A stretch of 64,000 nucleotides of DNA, from NCBI GenBank assembly GCA_963920635.1, contig OY987298.1, forward strand, positions 63,757,949 through 63,821,948, in the 5' to 3' direction. Under the pieces are notes generated by a model. The model was not told the origin of the DNA and did no database searches. It saw only the letters and a program-made list of their open reading frames with translations. Origin of the DNA: Pseudeuparius sepicola (taxonomy: Eukaryota; Arthropoda; Insecta; Coleoptera; Anthribidae). A program made the translations under genes and the position numbers. Below, in pieces: positions 34,588 to 47,360 of this stretch; the stretch's first letter is position 1; every line of letters starts with the position of its first letter.

Positions 34588-35599
34588 AAAAAATAAATCG
34601 ATTTTTGTCCATCCAATTATTACGCCTTTTTTCACAGAAAATATAGCCTATATACTTATTCTGCAATAGTTAAGTTTCTACTGTGGTAATATGCAAAAAG
34701 GACTGCAGAGCGAGGCACACGCCCAATTGGGGAAGTGACATCAAGCTAACACCTCATAGCTGGCGTTTAAACACCTCATAGCTGGCGTTTAAACAGAAAT
34801 TTATTTTTTGTGCAGATCCCTATTCGATGAAAAAATTAGATACACTCGTTCGAGTTGGTTTTCCAATAAAGTACAATTTGCCGCTAACATTGTTTGCGGA
34901 AAACTAAAACATAAATTCAATTGCTATGAAAGAAATATAGCTAATAGTTCTAAGCAGTAAATCACTCTGTATATAAACGCTGAGTGGAAAACTGTTGCAA
35001 ATCCACATAAATGCAGATGTGACGGTAACTTAATATTTCATCTTAATTCCTTTTGCGGGGCTTTTGTCCCATCCGTGAATTTCGCAAATACTTCTTTGAC
35101 ATTATCATTTTAAAGAATCTAATAAATTTAACAGATGAAGAAACACGAGTAAATTTTGTTAATACTTAGCATGCAAATGAGTTTTATTGCTAAATAAAAA
35201 AAATTCGTGCTGAGAATTAATTTAAAAAATGTTCATGTTCTCAGAAACTAACGATAGTACAAACGGTATTTATAAAATGGTAGGTAAAATACCTACGAAT
35301 TTGTTGTTGGGCATATTTAGCAATTAAGTAAATAAGTTAATTTCTGGCGTTTCTTATTTGCTCGCTTTGAAAGACTGGCTGTTAAAATATATAGAGTTAG
35401 GCCAGAAAAACCGGATTCTTGTTTTTTAACGAATTTTTTTATTTTGGTCTTGCTGGAAAGAGAAATGTTAATAATAAAGCTTTATCAGTCTGCGGACGAA
35501 AGCCAGCACCAGCATTCCCCCGAATATTCGCTTTGACTCGCAACATCGATTTTCTGGTTGGGTATAATCGTTTAGATTAAACATAGGCATTTGGGGTAA
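34588..35599. other. AT-rich stretch with a short direct duplication
   Basis: ACACCTCATAGCTGGCGTTT is repeated directly at about 34,750-34,795. Nothing else is recognised. Confidence 0.45.
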
Positions 35600-35607
35600 C
35601 TTGTGAC

Positions 35608-38600
35608 CAGAGCTGGGAAAGATCGCGCAAAAAAAGATCTAGATCATAGATCAGATCGTTTAACAAAAAGGTCTAAGATCGTTTAAAAACAGATCTTTTC
35701 ATACAAAAACGATCTTAGATCAAAGATCGTCTAAAAATGATCTATTTAAAAAATATCAATCGATCACTGAGCGAAATGCGCTTTATTCAAAAATTAAAGC
35801 CATTATAAAACCATTTTATACGATTTGGGACAGCAATTCGTGCTCATTACCTTCACATGACAAGGATTGCTAAGACAATTTATAGTAGCAATACAGCAAG
35901 AGTTGCACAGGGTTACTTAATGTTTCATAACAGGTTTAATAATGCTTTATACCGCTTACTAACTTAGTGTATAGCCCTCATAAATTAATCATATTGCCCT
36001 TATATTTCGTTATATAAGCATTATAAAACGAATCATTTAAAATATAAAACTGCTGCATTGCTGTAATTATCCTTTCCAATAGCCCCTATAATCTTGCCTC
36101 ATGACGGTTATAAAGTAATTTTCTTGTGGCCCCGGTGTCTACAGCTAGATTTTTGAAAAAAGTTTTATGCCCGAAAAGGCATTTCGATACCTTGATTAAT
36201 TTAGCAGATACAATGTTTCGTTTCTCGCGTTTCTGAAATGTGTCATAATTTTTTGTTAACAAATATTTTGATAATATTTTTTTGTTTTTTTTTTAAGCAA
36301 TTAACCAAAGAAAATATCTCTCTGTATCAAGGATTATACCTATGTAAAAAAACGAACAAAGAACGTGTTTAGCCGTTATTTACTTAAATCAAAGATCTTC
36401 ATAAACAAAAACATTATGACACATAAGAAACGCGGAAATCGAAAAACGCGCTGTATCTCCTAAATAAATCAAGATGTAGAGATGCAGTTTGCGGTATTCA
36501 ACTTTTTTTGAAAATCGACCTTTGGGCACCTCTCTACTTTTTGTCTATCTCTTCGGAAAGTAGGACACACCCCCAAAAGCGTCCAGTTTGGGACACCATG
36601 TTCAATATGGGCGAAAATCAATCTCTAAAGAAAAAATATTGAAAATACCTAGGTACATAGGTAGGTATACATTATAATAATTTTCACAACAGCAATATAT
36701 AGGTATTGTTTGAAAAAGTCTGGGCGAGTGTTGTATTTATTATAAGGCTTAAGAATTTAAATTACTTTTAAAACAAATTTTATGGGTGAAAAAATTCAAA
36801 TGGGCGTGAACTTCTAGGCCTAAACAGTAAAAAAAGCCTACATTTGGGGCTAAATGAAAGACCTGAATGTATGAAATAAAGAACAGTTTTATTTTAAAAA
36901 AATACACTGGTGACATGAAACCAATTATATAAAATCATAGGGGGAAAGCTTGCCCATTGGAAACGTGATTATAATATTATCTGTTCATCTGTTGTCTGAA
37001 GTACGTGAAATTAAAAACAATTAAATCGCCTAAAATTCATGCCAAAGACGCAAAATTGTCCTTGAATAACCTGAAGGTTTGAGCAAACAGTAACAATTTA
37101 CCTCGGTAAAAATAGTCCAATATTTCAGAATAATTTGTTAAATTGCAATATCAATCCGATAGCTTAAGGGTAACAGTCTTACCGATTGAAAATTAATTAC
37201 CTATATCTACTGCGCTAGTCTGGTGGGGCTGTACCACATCGGTGGCGATCACTGACGAAAACTGGCGACTGGCATCGTGGCGTTGGCGTAGATGATGGCA
37301 AAGATAGCGGCACACCAACGTTCCTTCATTTTTCATAAAATAGCTCCTCTTGATTCGTAAAAAGAGCACAATCAATTAACTACCTACTTCTTAAATGTCC
37401 ACAGTATCTTTGAACTCTTGCACAGTTGTCACAGAGAGTCTATAGGCGCACAAGTTCCTATGGCTAATCCACGACGTGGGTGTTGCACTACATCCTCATC
37501 GAATTCTACCGGACAACTGGGAACGAGAAAGGGAGACCGGCGCATCCAAGTTCGTAGATTTCCCCCACTCCGCACCATTTTGGATTATGTCTTATAACCA
37601 CAATGAAACGTTTTGTTGTTGCAACTACACGGAATAGCTGCGGCAACAAAATACGTTTTTGGGACTATAAACCAATTATGTTATTAAACCGCTTTTATTT
37701 GTACTAAAAAAATATTAGAGAGTTGCAACTCTTTTTATACCAGTAACAAAATTTTTAGTAACTGTCATAAGTGAATTCTTAGCAAAACTGTTGTACGTCC
37801 AGTTTTACGTATCTGGTTGTGTAAAGTAAAATTTTACGTAACTAGTTACGTAAAGTTACTACTCTAACTGAACTGGTTACGCAATCAATCAGTTGATATA
37901 CCTATGGAGAATTGTTGTAAAAACCTGTTCACCGATTATTTATGCAATTTATAATTTTATAAATTAAGTTATAAAATTCGGAATTTAGAGAAATAGATAA
38001 TTGAAAATAAAATACAAATTAACATAAAGCGTTCATTTAAAGACCTCAAAAGAGGTTCTTGTAGTTGTAGGTAAAATGGACGTCAGTTTATTTGTCATTT
38101 TTCGCGAATTCTGACAATTTTCACTTTAGCTGAGACCTAGAGATCTCCTGAGGTGAACTGTTTTAAAGGAACGCTCGTTAGTAACGTAACTAACTGAATT
38201 CGTGATACATATATTTTAGAAATAATATGTTGATTATATATAAAAAGAAAAATCCTTGTTCATGCAAAACTATTAATTCTTCTAAAAAATATATATACCT
38301 GTAATACCTTTGTACCTACATTATTTTGTATAAAAAAATCACAGAAACGTTTCAAAAACGAAGTACAACAATTGAGGTCAAAATGATAACATATTTTACA
38401 AATATGTAGATATAAAAACAAAAATTCTTATTCCTACAACAACCTAGAGCACTATTTTTTATTCTTCAAAAATAAAACATTATTTTATAACGTTTCAAAA
38501 ATGAACGAAAACAAATAATGAGGAAAAGATCTTAGATCGTTATAAGATCAAAGATCAGATCTTTTTGAAACGATCTTATTAAAAAAGATCGTTCTTTTGT

Positions 38601-38682
38601 GAAACAAAAAAGATCTAGATCTAAGATCAAGATCGCGATCTTAGATCTTTAAAATGATCTTTTTAAAATCTGCCCAGCTCTG
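35608..38682. mobile_element. hAT-like element, 3.1 kb, AGATC subterminal arrays
   Basis: The left end CAGAGCTGGGAAAGATCG and the right end, whose complement is CAGAGCTGGGCAGAT, match the hAT terminal consensus. Flanking 8-bp direct repeats CTTGTGAC (35,600-35,607) and CTTGTGAT (38,683-38,690) agree at seven positions, the hAT target-site size. The inner 150 bp at each end are dense in AGATC/GATCT words. The interior lacks a recognisable transposase or hATC domain; it contains a diverged piece (36,430-36,605) related to 612-955. This is a non-autonomous or decayed element. Confidence 0.85.
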
Positions 38683-38690
38683 CTTGTGAT

Positions 38691-40857
38691 CCTGTAATAG
38701 AAGGTATAGATACTAATAATAAGTACCTACCTAAGTGTAAACTCATCCGCGTTCGGTCATTCGTTATTTGAAAAAACAAAAACAACAATTTAAATAAATT
38801 GGCGTTCGGAATCCAAGGGAACATTCAGCCAAATATGCTCGTGCTTCGTAATCGCGTTTGCTACCCTATTATAATCGCCCAGTATCGTTTGGTGAAAACA
38901 CACTTTCATATGCTTTCGAATTCGAACCCGACATAATATAAAAAAATACTGGTGAAGTTCGCAAAGGAAAATTATTTTAAGTAATAACGTGCCTTGCTTT
39001 ATAAATAAAAATAAAAAAATGAAGCCGGGACATGCATCGGCCCGTGTGACTAACGAAATCCCAGAAAATATGTGGTCCGATGAAACGATATCAAACAAAC
39101 CGACAGGTAGAATAATTTGGGCGCATTTTTCATGGAAACTTGATTGAAATCTCTACACAAAAAGCACGTCTTGCCGGCCGTTTAACTTATGTTATCCTCC
39201 TCATCGAAAGTTAATTAAATTCACCTTAAAATAGAAACAAATTTATGTTAATTTAGTCAAATTAATCTACTTCTTGGAGCCCAGGCTCATAAAATTCCTG
39301 CTGCGTCTGGAGGAGGCAAACACATTCGAAAATGTTAACATTCTAAATTAATTCATTTTTGGAAGACCCGCAAAGTTTTATCGCTTGTTTGGCCACATTG
39401 TAGTGAATTAGCATCCAAGGAAAATAATAAATACACAAAATATATGCCTACAGTGCTATTCATAAAGTTTGCAGCAAATGGATTTCTTATTATTTTTTTG
39501 GGTACACTACTGCGCTTAAAGACGGTCGTGACGTCACAGTTATGCCTGTCAAATTTGACATTTAAAATTAAAATTTGTTACAAATCGTGTTTGCCTTCGA
39601 AACATCGGTCATCGGAAAAGTTATTAATAAGAAAATGTGTTGGTATATTACATTGTTGTGCCTCTATGCCAATTTTTAGAGCAAATATATCAAACCATAA
39701 AATTTAACACAAAACTGTACCTTATCATTTTGTTTCACTGAATTTCAAAAATCTTACAACACTGGCCCAAGGGATAAACTTATCTTAAAATGAACTAGCC
39801 TGCACCACTAGTGCCTTGTTACACAACTATTTTAGAAAATCTTATTAATCTCCTTAATTTTGAGTCGAAATTTATTTGTATTATTATGATTTATTACGAG
39901 CAATAAAATAAGTGACTTAGGTTATTTGCGGAAAAAAATATGGAGTATACATTTCACAAGAAATAATTGAAGGGGTTATAGTGCAGAAAGTAGCTAAAGT
40001 CCATATTTTTGTGAAATTGAGTTAAGGGACGCCATCTGTATGGATTTACCTGGTACTATACGTTGGCAAGCTCAGATTTGTGGCAAGAAGCATCTTACTA
40101 CTTGAAACCCTTTATGTTGAAATCTTAGACTATGTCGTCATTGCAGTGCGAGAAGTGGCTAAGTATGTCCAAAAGTGGCTAAGTCCATGGTGTAGAACCC
40201 GCTTTGAATGGAATAAAAAAAGCCACGATACATTAGCTACAATAAAAGAATCCGAAAAAACTTCTCATATTTGCTCAATGTTTTGGCTTAGATACGAATC
40301 AGATTCACGCAAAGTGTAAATTTATTTGTATATTAATGCACCCGGCTCAGCACGAGACGTAGACCTAATACTGATTTTAATGAAGTGCCTTCAAAAAAAA
40401 AATGTGTGCCGCGTGGCAACCACTCATAGAAGGTTGCCTCACCGGCGTCAGTTTCACCCCAATAAAATAAAATGTTTTATGTGCTCTTAGCGCTCGGTAA
40501 CTAAATATTATTGCCCCACTGTGTGCAGTGCAGTGGCAGTAAAACACCCATTAATGAGCAACCGTTGTGTTGTTATTGCGGATGTTATTGCGCACCTATA
40601 CATTTGAAAAAAAAAGGGGAACTGCGATGTGAGGTAAAGGAAAGTTCCAAAGAAGTTTTAAAATCAGAAAAACGAAGTAATATACAGAGTCGACATTAAT
40701 CGCGATCATCAAATAGCAAACATACAGCTGAGGTTTTTTACTGGTGTCAAGTAAATACATATTATGCCATTTAAAAGAAAATTAAAAACAATATTGTCCA
40801 AAGAAATAGGGGACATTCACTACTGGAACACTGCAAACTCGTACAGCAATTATTATC
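38691..40857. other. Mixed stretch, unassigned frames
   Basis: A block at 39,120-39,420 with GCCGGCCGTTTAACTT and TTAATTAAATTC looks like unique, possibly conserved non-coding DNA. The frames at 40,080-40,319 and 40,511-40,699 (the latter with CSGSKTPINEQPLCCYCGC) have protein-like text but no splice signals or recognised family; they may belong to the decayed coding block that follows. Confidence 0.35.
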
Positions 40858-41279
40858 TTGAATCAAATAATAAATTTGTCTAAACTGGACAAAATTATTG
40901 ACACAAACATTCGAATCAATATGGTTCCAGATGCTAGGTCAGCTGAAAATATTGCTACTGGGACTGGATATGTTTCAGAAACTCCAGGTTTGTCAACTTC
41001 AAGATATTCACAGCAATATTTGTCAACTTTTCCCCTCCTGACAATCTGCAATAAAAGCCTGGAGATCCATAAAATTATAATCGTACCTAATGTTTTCAAT
41101 TTGGTTTACCATTGGAAATTTTCAAAAAAGATAGAGTTGTCTCTATATACCTGCCGATTTCCGACTTGCTTATTAGAATTATTGTGGGGTCAGGATTTCA
41201 AAAGAAGCCTTTCGTGGTAAAATATGGACAAGTTAAATACAGAGCTTTAACAGAAATCAATAAGCACGATACGTTTTAG
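40858..41279 (+). pseudogene. Decayed coding fragment of unknown family
   Basis: The first part (frame from 40,858) reads MVPDARSAENIATGTGYVSE. Near 41,090 the coding-like frame shifts to FGLPLEIFKKDRVVSIYLPI and later VKYGQVKYRALTEINKHDTF, then a stop at 41,277-41,279. No AG acceptor lies between the two frames, so a frameshift rather than an intron is likely. Composition and codon use are protein-like on both sides. I do not recognise the protein; a transposon-borne or domesticated gene is possible. Confidence 0.4.
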
Positions 41280-42500
41280 TTTAGCTTCTAGCTACACGTT
41301 ATTATTAATACATCACTAAGACGTTATAATGGCTTTATGTATTTATGAAAATTGATGGATGTTCGATGAAATATGTCAAGCAAAAGGATTGTAGGCTCGT
41401 TCACGGGGTTTAACTCAAATAAGATGTATTTTTTAATAGATATTTCAAGTGTAGTAGGTGTTTTGAAAATGAAGACATATTTGGGTAGATAAAATTACAA
41501 AATTAATTTATTCTACAGTAGCTGAAATTAACTGAAATACTGCCTAAATAGAAAACAGGTATATTCAAAGAATTTTTATAAATCGTTAAAATATGCAGTT
41601 TATTATGCTAATAAAAAATAATTACTTCTGTAGAACTCCACCTGGCACACGGCTCATAAAAGTGTGTCTTTATTAGCCAGACAAGAATCTATGTTTCATT
41701 TATAGACGGCATTACAGAAATACTCTCTTGTGCCTTGTAGAAGAGATTAAATAGACTGATAGGCGGTCTTATGTAAAATGCCATGTTGTTTTCGTTATTA
41801 AGCTGATACGGTTGCCCAACACTGGCGCATTGGTGATGCCCGACGATGAAACATCTGTCACAAAACTGATTAACTTTTAGGGCACATAAAAATAACTAAC
41901 GTCCGAACAGTATAGACATATTCAGTGCAGATATTGTGGCAAAGTATAGCCGCTACTTAGCTTTTTAACTGGAGGAGTGGAGCATACCCAGAAAAAAATT
42001 AATGTGGAATTCTACTCCTTTTATAGAGCATACCTACTAAAACTTCTTTATCGAGAGATAGAGCGACCCTACGTCCACTCGTTTGAAACAGATATTTGAC
42101 CTATGGGTAGTGGGGTTATTGGTCTTTTGAACTAAGTGAGGTGTGGTGAAACTGAGTTGTGTAGTTTGCATAGAAAGAAGCTGTAGACAGTTGGATCGAT
42201 GTTGGGAATTCGAGGGAGATTTTGGGCTATATAAGTAAAAGAGCGGGTCCTAATGTGTTGAAGCTCGGAGAAGGGGTAGGATGAGTTTCGACTAAGACCG
42301 GGAGCCTAAAGCTGAAGGGTCACCCCCACCCCTTTTTTGCCTGGAGGTGAGACTTGAGTTTTTCAAAGTTGACAGTCAGGCACGAAGAATAATCATAAAT
42401 GTGTGCGTTTAAAGAAATTTTAGGGCAAGCATTCTTAGCTATAAACGATGTCGGTTCCATAGTTTATAGTTTATAATTATAAAGTATTATTGTGCCAATA
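41280..42500. other. Unique stretch, nothing recognised
   Basis: No repeat ends or exons supported. Confidence 0.35.
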
Positions 42501-42502
42501 TA

Positions 42503-43210
42503 CAGGGTGAGTCACATCTAAAGGCAGAGCCGAAAACACAAGGTAGAATTAGCTAAAATAAGCACATATGCTTAATAAACATTAGCTCAAAAACGCTTGG
42601 TTCTCCATATACAGAGTGTTGAAACTTTTCCAAATATTTTTTAATTTTTTTCTAGCCCGTTTAGGAATTATTTTATACATATTATGGGTTGTCATTTTGT
42701 GCAATAATTTATCCCTGTTCAGATGAGCAGCGGCGTAGATACAAATAATTTTATTTAAATGCCAGCATAATCACCTTGACACTAGTTTAAAAAATCCGAA
42801 ATCACGAAGAAACTGTACCAGAAATAAAAAAATACCAAGAGGCACTTTTTGTTCCAAATTAAATGGGCTATCCAAAAAAGGCAAAATTTTTGGTTTTGCA
42901 CAGGGCCGTTCTACTTTTTTTCTATAATTATTTACAGTAACTATTTGTACCTACGCCGCTGGTGATCGGAACGGGGTCAAATTATTCCACAAAATGGCAA
43001 CCGCCCAGTGTATAATGTGTACCAAATTTGGTTGGAATTCGTAAATGGGATCGAAAGAAATTAAAAAAATATGTTATTTTTGGAAAATTTTCAACACGCT
43101 GTATATGGAGAACCAAGCTTTTTTGGGCTAATGTTTATTAAGCATATGTGCTTATTTTAGCGAGTTCTACCTTGTGTTTTCGGCTCTGCCTTTAGATGTG
43201 ACTCACCCTG
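42503..43210. mobile_element. 0.7-kb fold-back element, CAGGGTGAGTCAC ends
   Basis: The arms start CAGGGTGAGTCACATCTAAA and end TTTAGATGTGACTCACCCTG, with TA outside both. Inverted similarity runs about 260 bp inward, through CATATGCTTAATAAACATTAG, GGTTCTCCATATAC and GCGGCGTAG, around a spacer of about 200 bp. There is no transposase. Confidence 0.88.
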
Positions 43211-44064
43211 TATTGCGGTACCTATGGGTCTTATTATTTTAATTGTTTTCTTTCTTACTTTCATCCGTCCGATTTCAACTATCAAAATTTAAAATACAAT
43301 ACAATATACAGTTATAAAACTCCTTGGTTCCGATAACAAATCACAATAGTTTATGTACTTTGAATGCATCCTCATATGAATAGCAGTTCTATAATTATTT
43401 ATAATTACATAAAAACTAAACGGACTGTCTACCCATTTGACGTTTAGTGGATTACATAATTGCTGATACGTTCGGATGTGGCTATTAATTAAATTTTAAT
43501 AATTAATAGGTTCGCTTCTTGAGATCCTTATTGTACTGTCGTGGCGGCTATTGTAAAGCCATAAAGCTAGCAATTACATAGCAAAATCTTTTATTTTATT
43601 TTTAGAAATCGGTTCTTTAACGAATTAGTGTCTTTTTAATTGCATATCGGTTCTCAAGTTTGATGAAAGATTAGGTACGTTTGGTTCTTTAGTATGAAGC
43701 TATTGAATACCTATGAGCTAAGAGCTGCACTTATCTAATAATATATACGCTACAGTTTTCCAAGCTGACAAAAGACCAAGACTTTGCATTGGTGTTCATG
43801 TACTCTAGAGATGTAGGTACATTTTTCTTCCTCAATTTATTTTTAAATTGCTTGGATTTCAGCAGTAGTCCGCGACGAATATAGTTTAAAAGTTTTAACG
43901 TATTAAAGAACCTGTTTTCTAGGCCTATGGAATGCCGCATTTCAACAGTGTTTTCAGGAAGCCTCAGTACCGGCACTTTGTTGAGCTTTTTTGGTGAAAG
44001 TAAACAATTAAGCCGTTTGTTTTCATATTTTAAGCCGTTCGTTTATATTTTCGCGGGCTTCAAT
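43211..44064. other. AT-rich stretch up to the tandem array
   Basis: The minus-strand frame at 43,731-43,976 has no family resemblance. AAGCCGTTTGTTTTCATATT and AAGCCGTTCGTTTATATT form a short local duplication just before the array. Confidence 0.4.
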
Positions 44065-45329
44065 ATGACGGAACTAAGCTGACAGTTTACTGAAAGTTGC
44101 TGACACTTGACTTGACAGTCAACGAAACTAACCGAACTAACTCTGTGCATTATTTGTGCACTAATATCGCGTTTTATTTTGCACTCGGTGTGAACACCAT
44201 TGCTTTAGAACTGCAATAATCGGTGCGCAATTAGTGGTGAGTTAGGTATAAATAATATTTAACTATTTTATTGGTTTTGATCAAAGACTTATGGATAAAA
44301 AGGATATATTATATAATATGACGGAACTAAGCTGACAGTTTACTGAAAGTTGCTGACACTTGACTTGACAGTCAACTAAACTAACCGAACTAACTCTGTG
44401 CATTATTTGTGCACTAATATCGCGTTTTATTTTGCACTCGGTGTGAACACCATTGCTTTAGAACTGCAATAATCGGTGCGCAATTAGTGGTGAGTTAGGT
44501 ATAAATAATATTTAACTATTTTATTGGTTTTGATCAAAGACTTATGGATAAAAAGGATATATTATATAATATGACGGAACTAAGCTGACAGTTTACTGAA
44601 AGTTGCTGACACTTGACTTGACAGTCAACTAAACTAACCGAACTAACTCTGTGCATTATTTGTGCACTAATATCGCGTTTTATTTTGCACTCGGTGTGAA
44701 CACCATTGCTTTAGAACTGCAATAATCGGTGCGCAATTAGTGGTGAGTTAGGTATAAATAATATTTAACTATTTTATTGGTTTTGATCAAAGACTTATGG
44801 ATAAAAAGGATATATTATATAATATGACGGAACTAAGCTGACAGTTTACTGAAAGTTGCTGACACTTGACTTGACAGTCAACTAAACTAACCGAACTAAC
44901 TCTGTGCATTATTTGTGCACTAATATCGCGTTTTATTTTGCACTCGGTGTGAACACCATTGCTTTAGAACTGCAATAATCGGTGCGCAATTAGTGGTGAG
45001 TTAGGTATAAATAATATTTAACTATTTTATTGGTTTTGATCAAAGACTTATGGATAAAAAGGATATATTATATAATATGACGGAACTAAGCTGACAGTTT
45101 ACTGAAAGTTGCTGACACTTGACTTGACAGTCAACTAAACTAACCGAACTAACTCTGTGCATTATTTGTGCACTAATATCGCGTTTTATTTTGCACTCGG
45201 TGTGAACACCATTGCTTTAGAACTGCAATAATCGGTGCGCAATTAGTGGTGAGTTAGGTATAAATAATATTTAACTATTTTATTGGTTTTGATCAAAGAC
45301 TTATGGATAAAAAGGATATATTACATAAT
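44065..45329 (+). repeat. Five 253-bp tandem units, nearly identical, promoter-like
   Basis: ATGACGGAACTAAG begins at 44,065, 44,318, 44,571, 44,824 and 45,077, an exact 253-bp period. Only isolated differences were seen (CAACGAAACT in unit 1 against CAACTAAACT in the others, and ATTACATAAT at the last border), so the expansion is recent. Each unit holds repeated TGACAG/CTTGAC words, CTGTGCATTATTTGTGCAC, a CpG (TATCGCG), and TAGTGGTGAGTTAGG, a strong splice-donor match. AATATGA occurs at the entry and exit junctions, a possible recombination site. No unit encodes a protein. Confidence 0.95.
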
Positions 45330-45411
45330 ATGAAGATATGCCAGTTGCTGAGATTCATAAGTTTCTGAAAATACTTTAAAGCAAAGAACACAAAACGTAT
45401 ACCTATAGGTA

Positions 45412-46399
45412 GGGTAATTCCGGTAGAGACGCCACCCCTTTTTCAAATCCATTGCTGTACCCATGTTTATAGCAATTTTAATAAAAACAAAATTGAGTTT
45501 GACAAAGGAGAATATAATTAATAATATAATCACAAAGTGAACTTAATTTCTAGAAAAAATAATTAAGAAAAAAGATAATTCTTGGACTCGTGCTTTGGGC
45601 ATCTAACCCTTAGTATACGGGAGAGATGCCCAAGCAGTTCGGGAGAGATGCCTATGCATGTGAGAGAAGGCGAGAAACCATGTTTTTGTAGTTTGAGGAC
45701 ATGTGCGACAATCTTTTTCTCTGATTCGACACCAAATATCCACGTAGGTCCCATTCTTCCCTCTACAGTGTTGTTATTATCTATTCGTCTCTTTAGTGTC
45801 CTTAGTGGAATACCAAACTCCTTACAGGCAACTTTCAATGACATTGTGCGTTCTGTAACATGTCTTATCGCTGCAGTTAGTTGATTTTGAGTCCAACTTT
45901 CCCGCGATTGGCATTTCCTTTTATGTACAGTAGGCATTTCGTCCCTTAAACAAAAATACTGCATTCAGCAACCCCAAATTTACCTGGTAATAATTATAGG
46001 CATCTCACCCGACAAAATTTTCGGCATCTGTACCAAAATTAAGGGAGAGATGCCTCTGGAAATTTTCAAACTACGCGCCTAAATTACAGCTTGATACGAT
46101 ACAAAACATAACCTTTACAAACAAGAGTGACCACGAATTGAGAATTTAGTCACAAAATACTTGAAAGCTGGACCGAATACAAAACTTACTTACCGGTAGA
46201 TAAAATTTCCGCAACCGTTCAAAATGATTTAAGCAAATAGCTCGAGCACCATGCACTTTTTCGTTGCAGTCGCACTTGATTTCACCGTGTCGATCATAGC
46301 ACTCTACTACACGGCAGTGGTGGCTCCATCTATACGTTAATAGCTTAAATATTGCAGTTAGGCATCTCTCCCGGGATCGCGTCTCTCCCGGAATTACCC
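45412..46399. mobile_element. pogo-like Tc1/mariner element, internally deleted
   Basis: The terminal inverted repeats GGGTAATTCCGGTAGAGACG and CGTCTCTCCCGGAATTACCC differ at one position, and TA lies outside both (45,410-45,411 and 46,400-46,401). The 988-bp element repeats the word GGCATCTCTCCCG, in either orientation, at 45,618, 45,640, 45,999, 46,042 and 46,361, with a terminal variant at 46,380. It carries only the N-terminal HTH part of a transposase; no DDE domain fits in the remaining space. Confidence 0.88.
45563..45937 (-). CDS. psq-type HTH protein, truncated pogo-family transposase
   Basis: From the second Met the frame begins MPTVHKRKCQSRESWTQNQL and continues AACKEFGIPLRTLKRRI-like text (VACKEFGIPLRTLKRRI), a clear Pipsqueak/CENP-B-type helix-turn-helix. 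ESEKKIVAHVLKLQKHGFS then matches the region between the two N-terminal HTH units of pogo/Tigger and jerky-like transposases. After SPSL the frame runs into the GGCATCTCTCCCG repeats and ends, so the second HTH and the DDE nuclease are missing. The product, if made, could bind DNA but not transpose. An AG acceptor (TTTTTGTTTAAG) lies just before the start, and a good donor (CCGGTAAGTAAG) is at about 46,193, suggesting an upstream untranslated exon that begins near the right terminus. Confidence 0.7.
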   Translation of the reverse strand: MPTVHKRKCQSRESWTQNQLTAAIRHVTERTMSLKVACKEFGIPLRTLKRRIDNNNTVEGRMGPTWIFGVESEKKIVAHVLKLQKHGFSPSLTCIGISPELLGHLSRILRVRCPKHESKNYLFS

Positions 46400-46712
46400 T
46401 ATAGTTTAGGATATAATTAGGATCTCCACTAAACTCTCTCAAAGTACACCAACACTGCAATACCCTGTTCATGGTGTGCACTCTCGAACGCGGCTAGTAT
46501 TGACATCTCAAAACAGCAAACCAAGGAACTACGGTTCTTCTATGACATGTCAAATTATTTGAGATGCTCATTATTGCTTATGAGTTTGATTGTTACCGTC
46601 AACTCAAATTTGAGATGAAGAATAATAATGATTATTAGGCAAATCCTGAAATGATTGATATGATTATGCCATATTTTTTGAGAAGACAGTTTAGAAACAT
46701 TCGCTACATATA

Positions 46713-47360
46713 CCAAGGTGTTTCTAAATTGCACCAAAATATTTTACTGGGCGATCTCCGGTTAAAATTAAGGGGGATTTTTCATATAAATTTTTCCTCG
46801 CAATTTTTTTGTTATAACGGACACAACACAAATTAGATATGACACCTAAGAATAGTAATTAGATGTTTGACATTAGTTTACTAGATTATCTGATTCATAA
46901 AAAAGTTATTATTAATCATTAACCATGCATAAGTCGCGCGGGTGTTATAACAAGTTTTATTTTTTTTTTCTAAAAAAATCTGTCGAGTTAAGGACAAAAA
47001 GACAAGAGTTGAAAAAGTCTTTAAACGCATTTGTCATTACAATCCAATTTTTTTGTTTTGATATTTTGACACGTTAAAAAATTCTGGCCAAAAATAATTT
47101 AGGGGTTCTTTCATCCCCATCCACTCATACTTTAGGGTTGAAAAAAATGTCACAAAAATTTTAACTGGTGCAACTGGTTCACCAAATTTCAACTTCCATA
47201 GTGGAGAAAATAAATAAAAACAATTTTTTACCCTCATATTTGGAGGGGTGTAACTCGGAAGGGGAGGGGTTTTGGGGAATAATTTATATGAAAGACCCCA
47301 CTTAATTTTAACTGGAGAATCGCCCTGTAAAATATTTTTGGGGAAATTAGAAACACCCTG
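46713..47360. mobile_element. 0.65-kb fold-back element
   Basis: The arms begin CCAAGGTGTTTCTAAATT and end AATTAGAAACACCCTG, with TA outside. The inverted match continues through AAAATATTTTACTGGGCGAT, GGTTAAAATTAAG and TCATATAAAT. The centre is non-palindromic. There is no transposase. Confidence 0.8.

Noticed and set aside
37193..37375. Possible BED-type zinc finger in the hAT element (YLCHHLRQRHDASR)
   Set aside because: Only the HLR..H half fits; the preceding Cys pair is not at the right spacing, so a transposase exon cannot be claimed.
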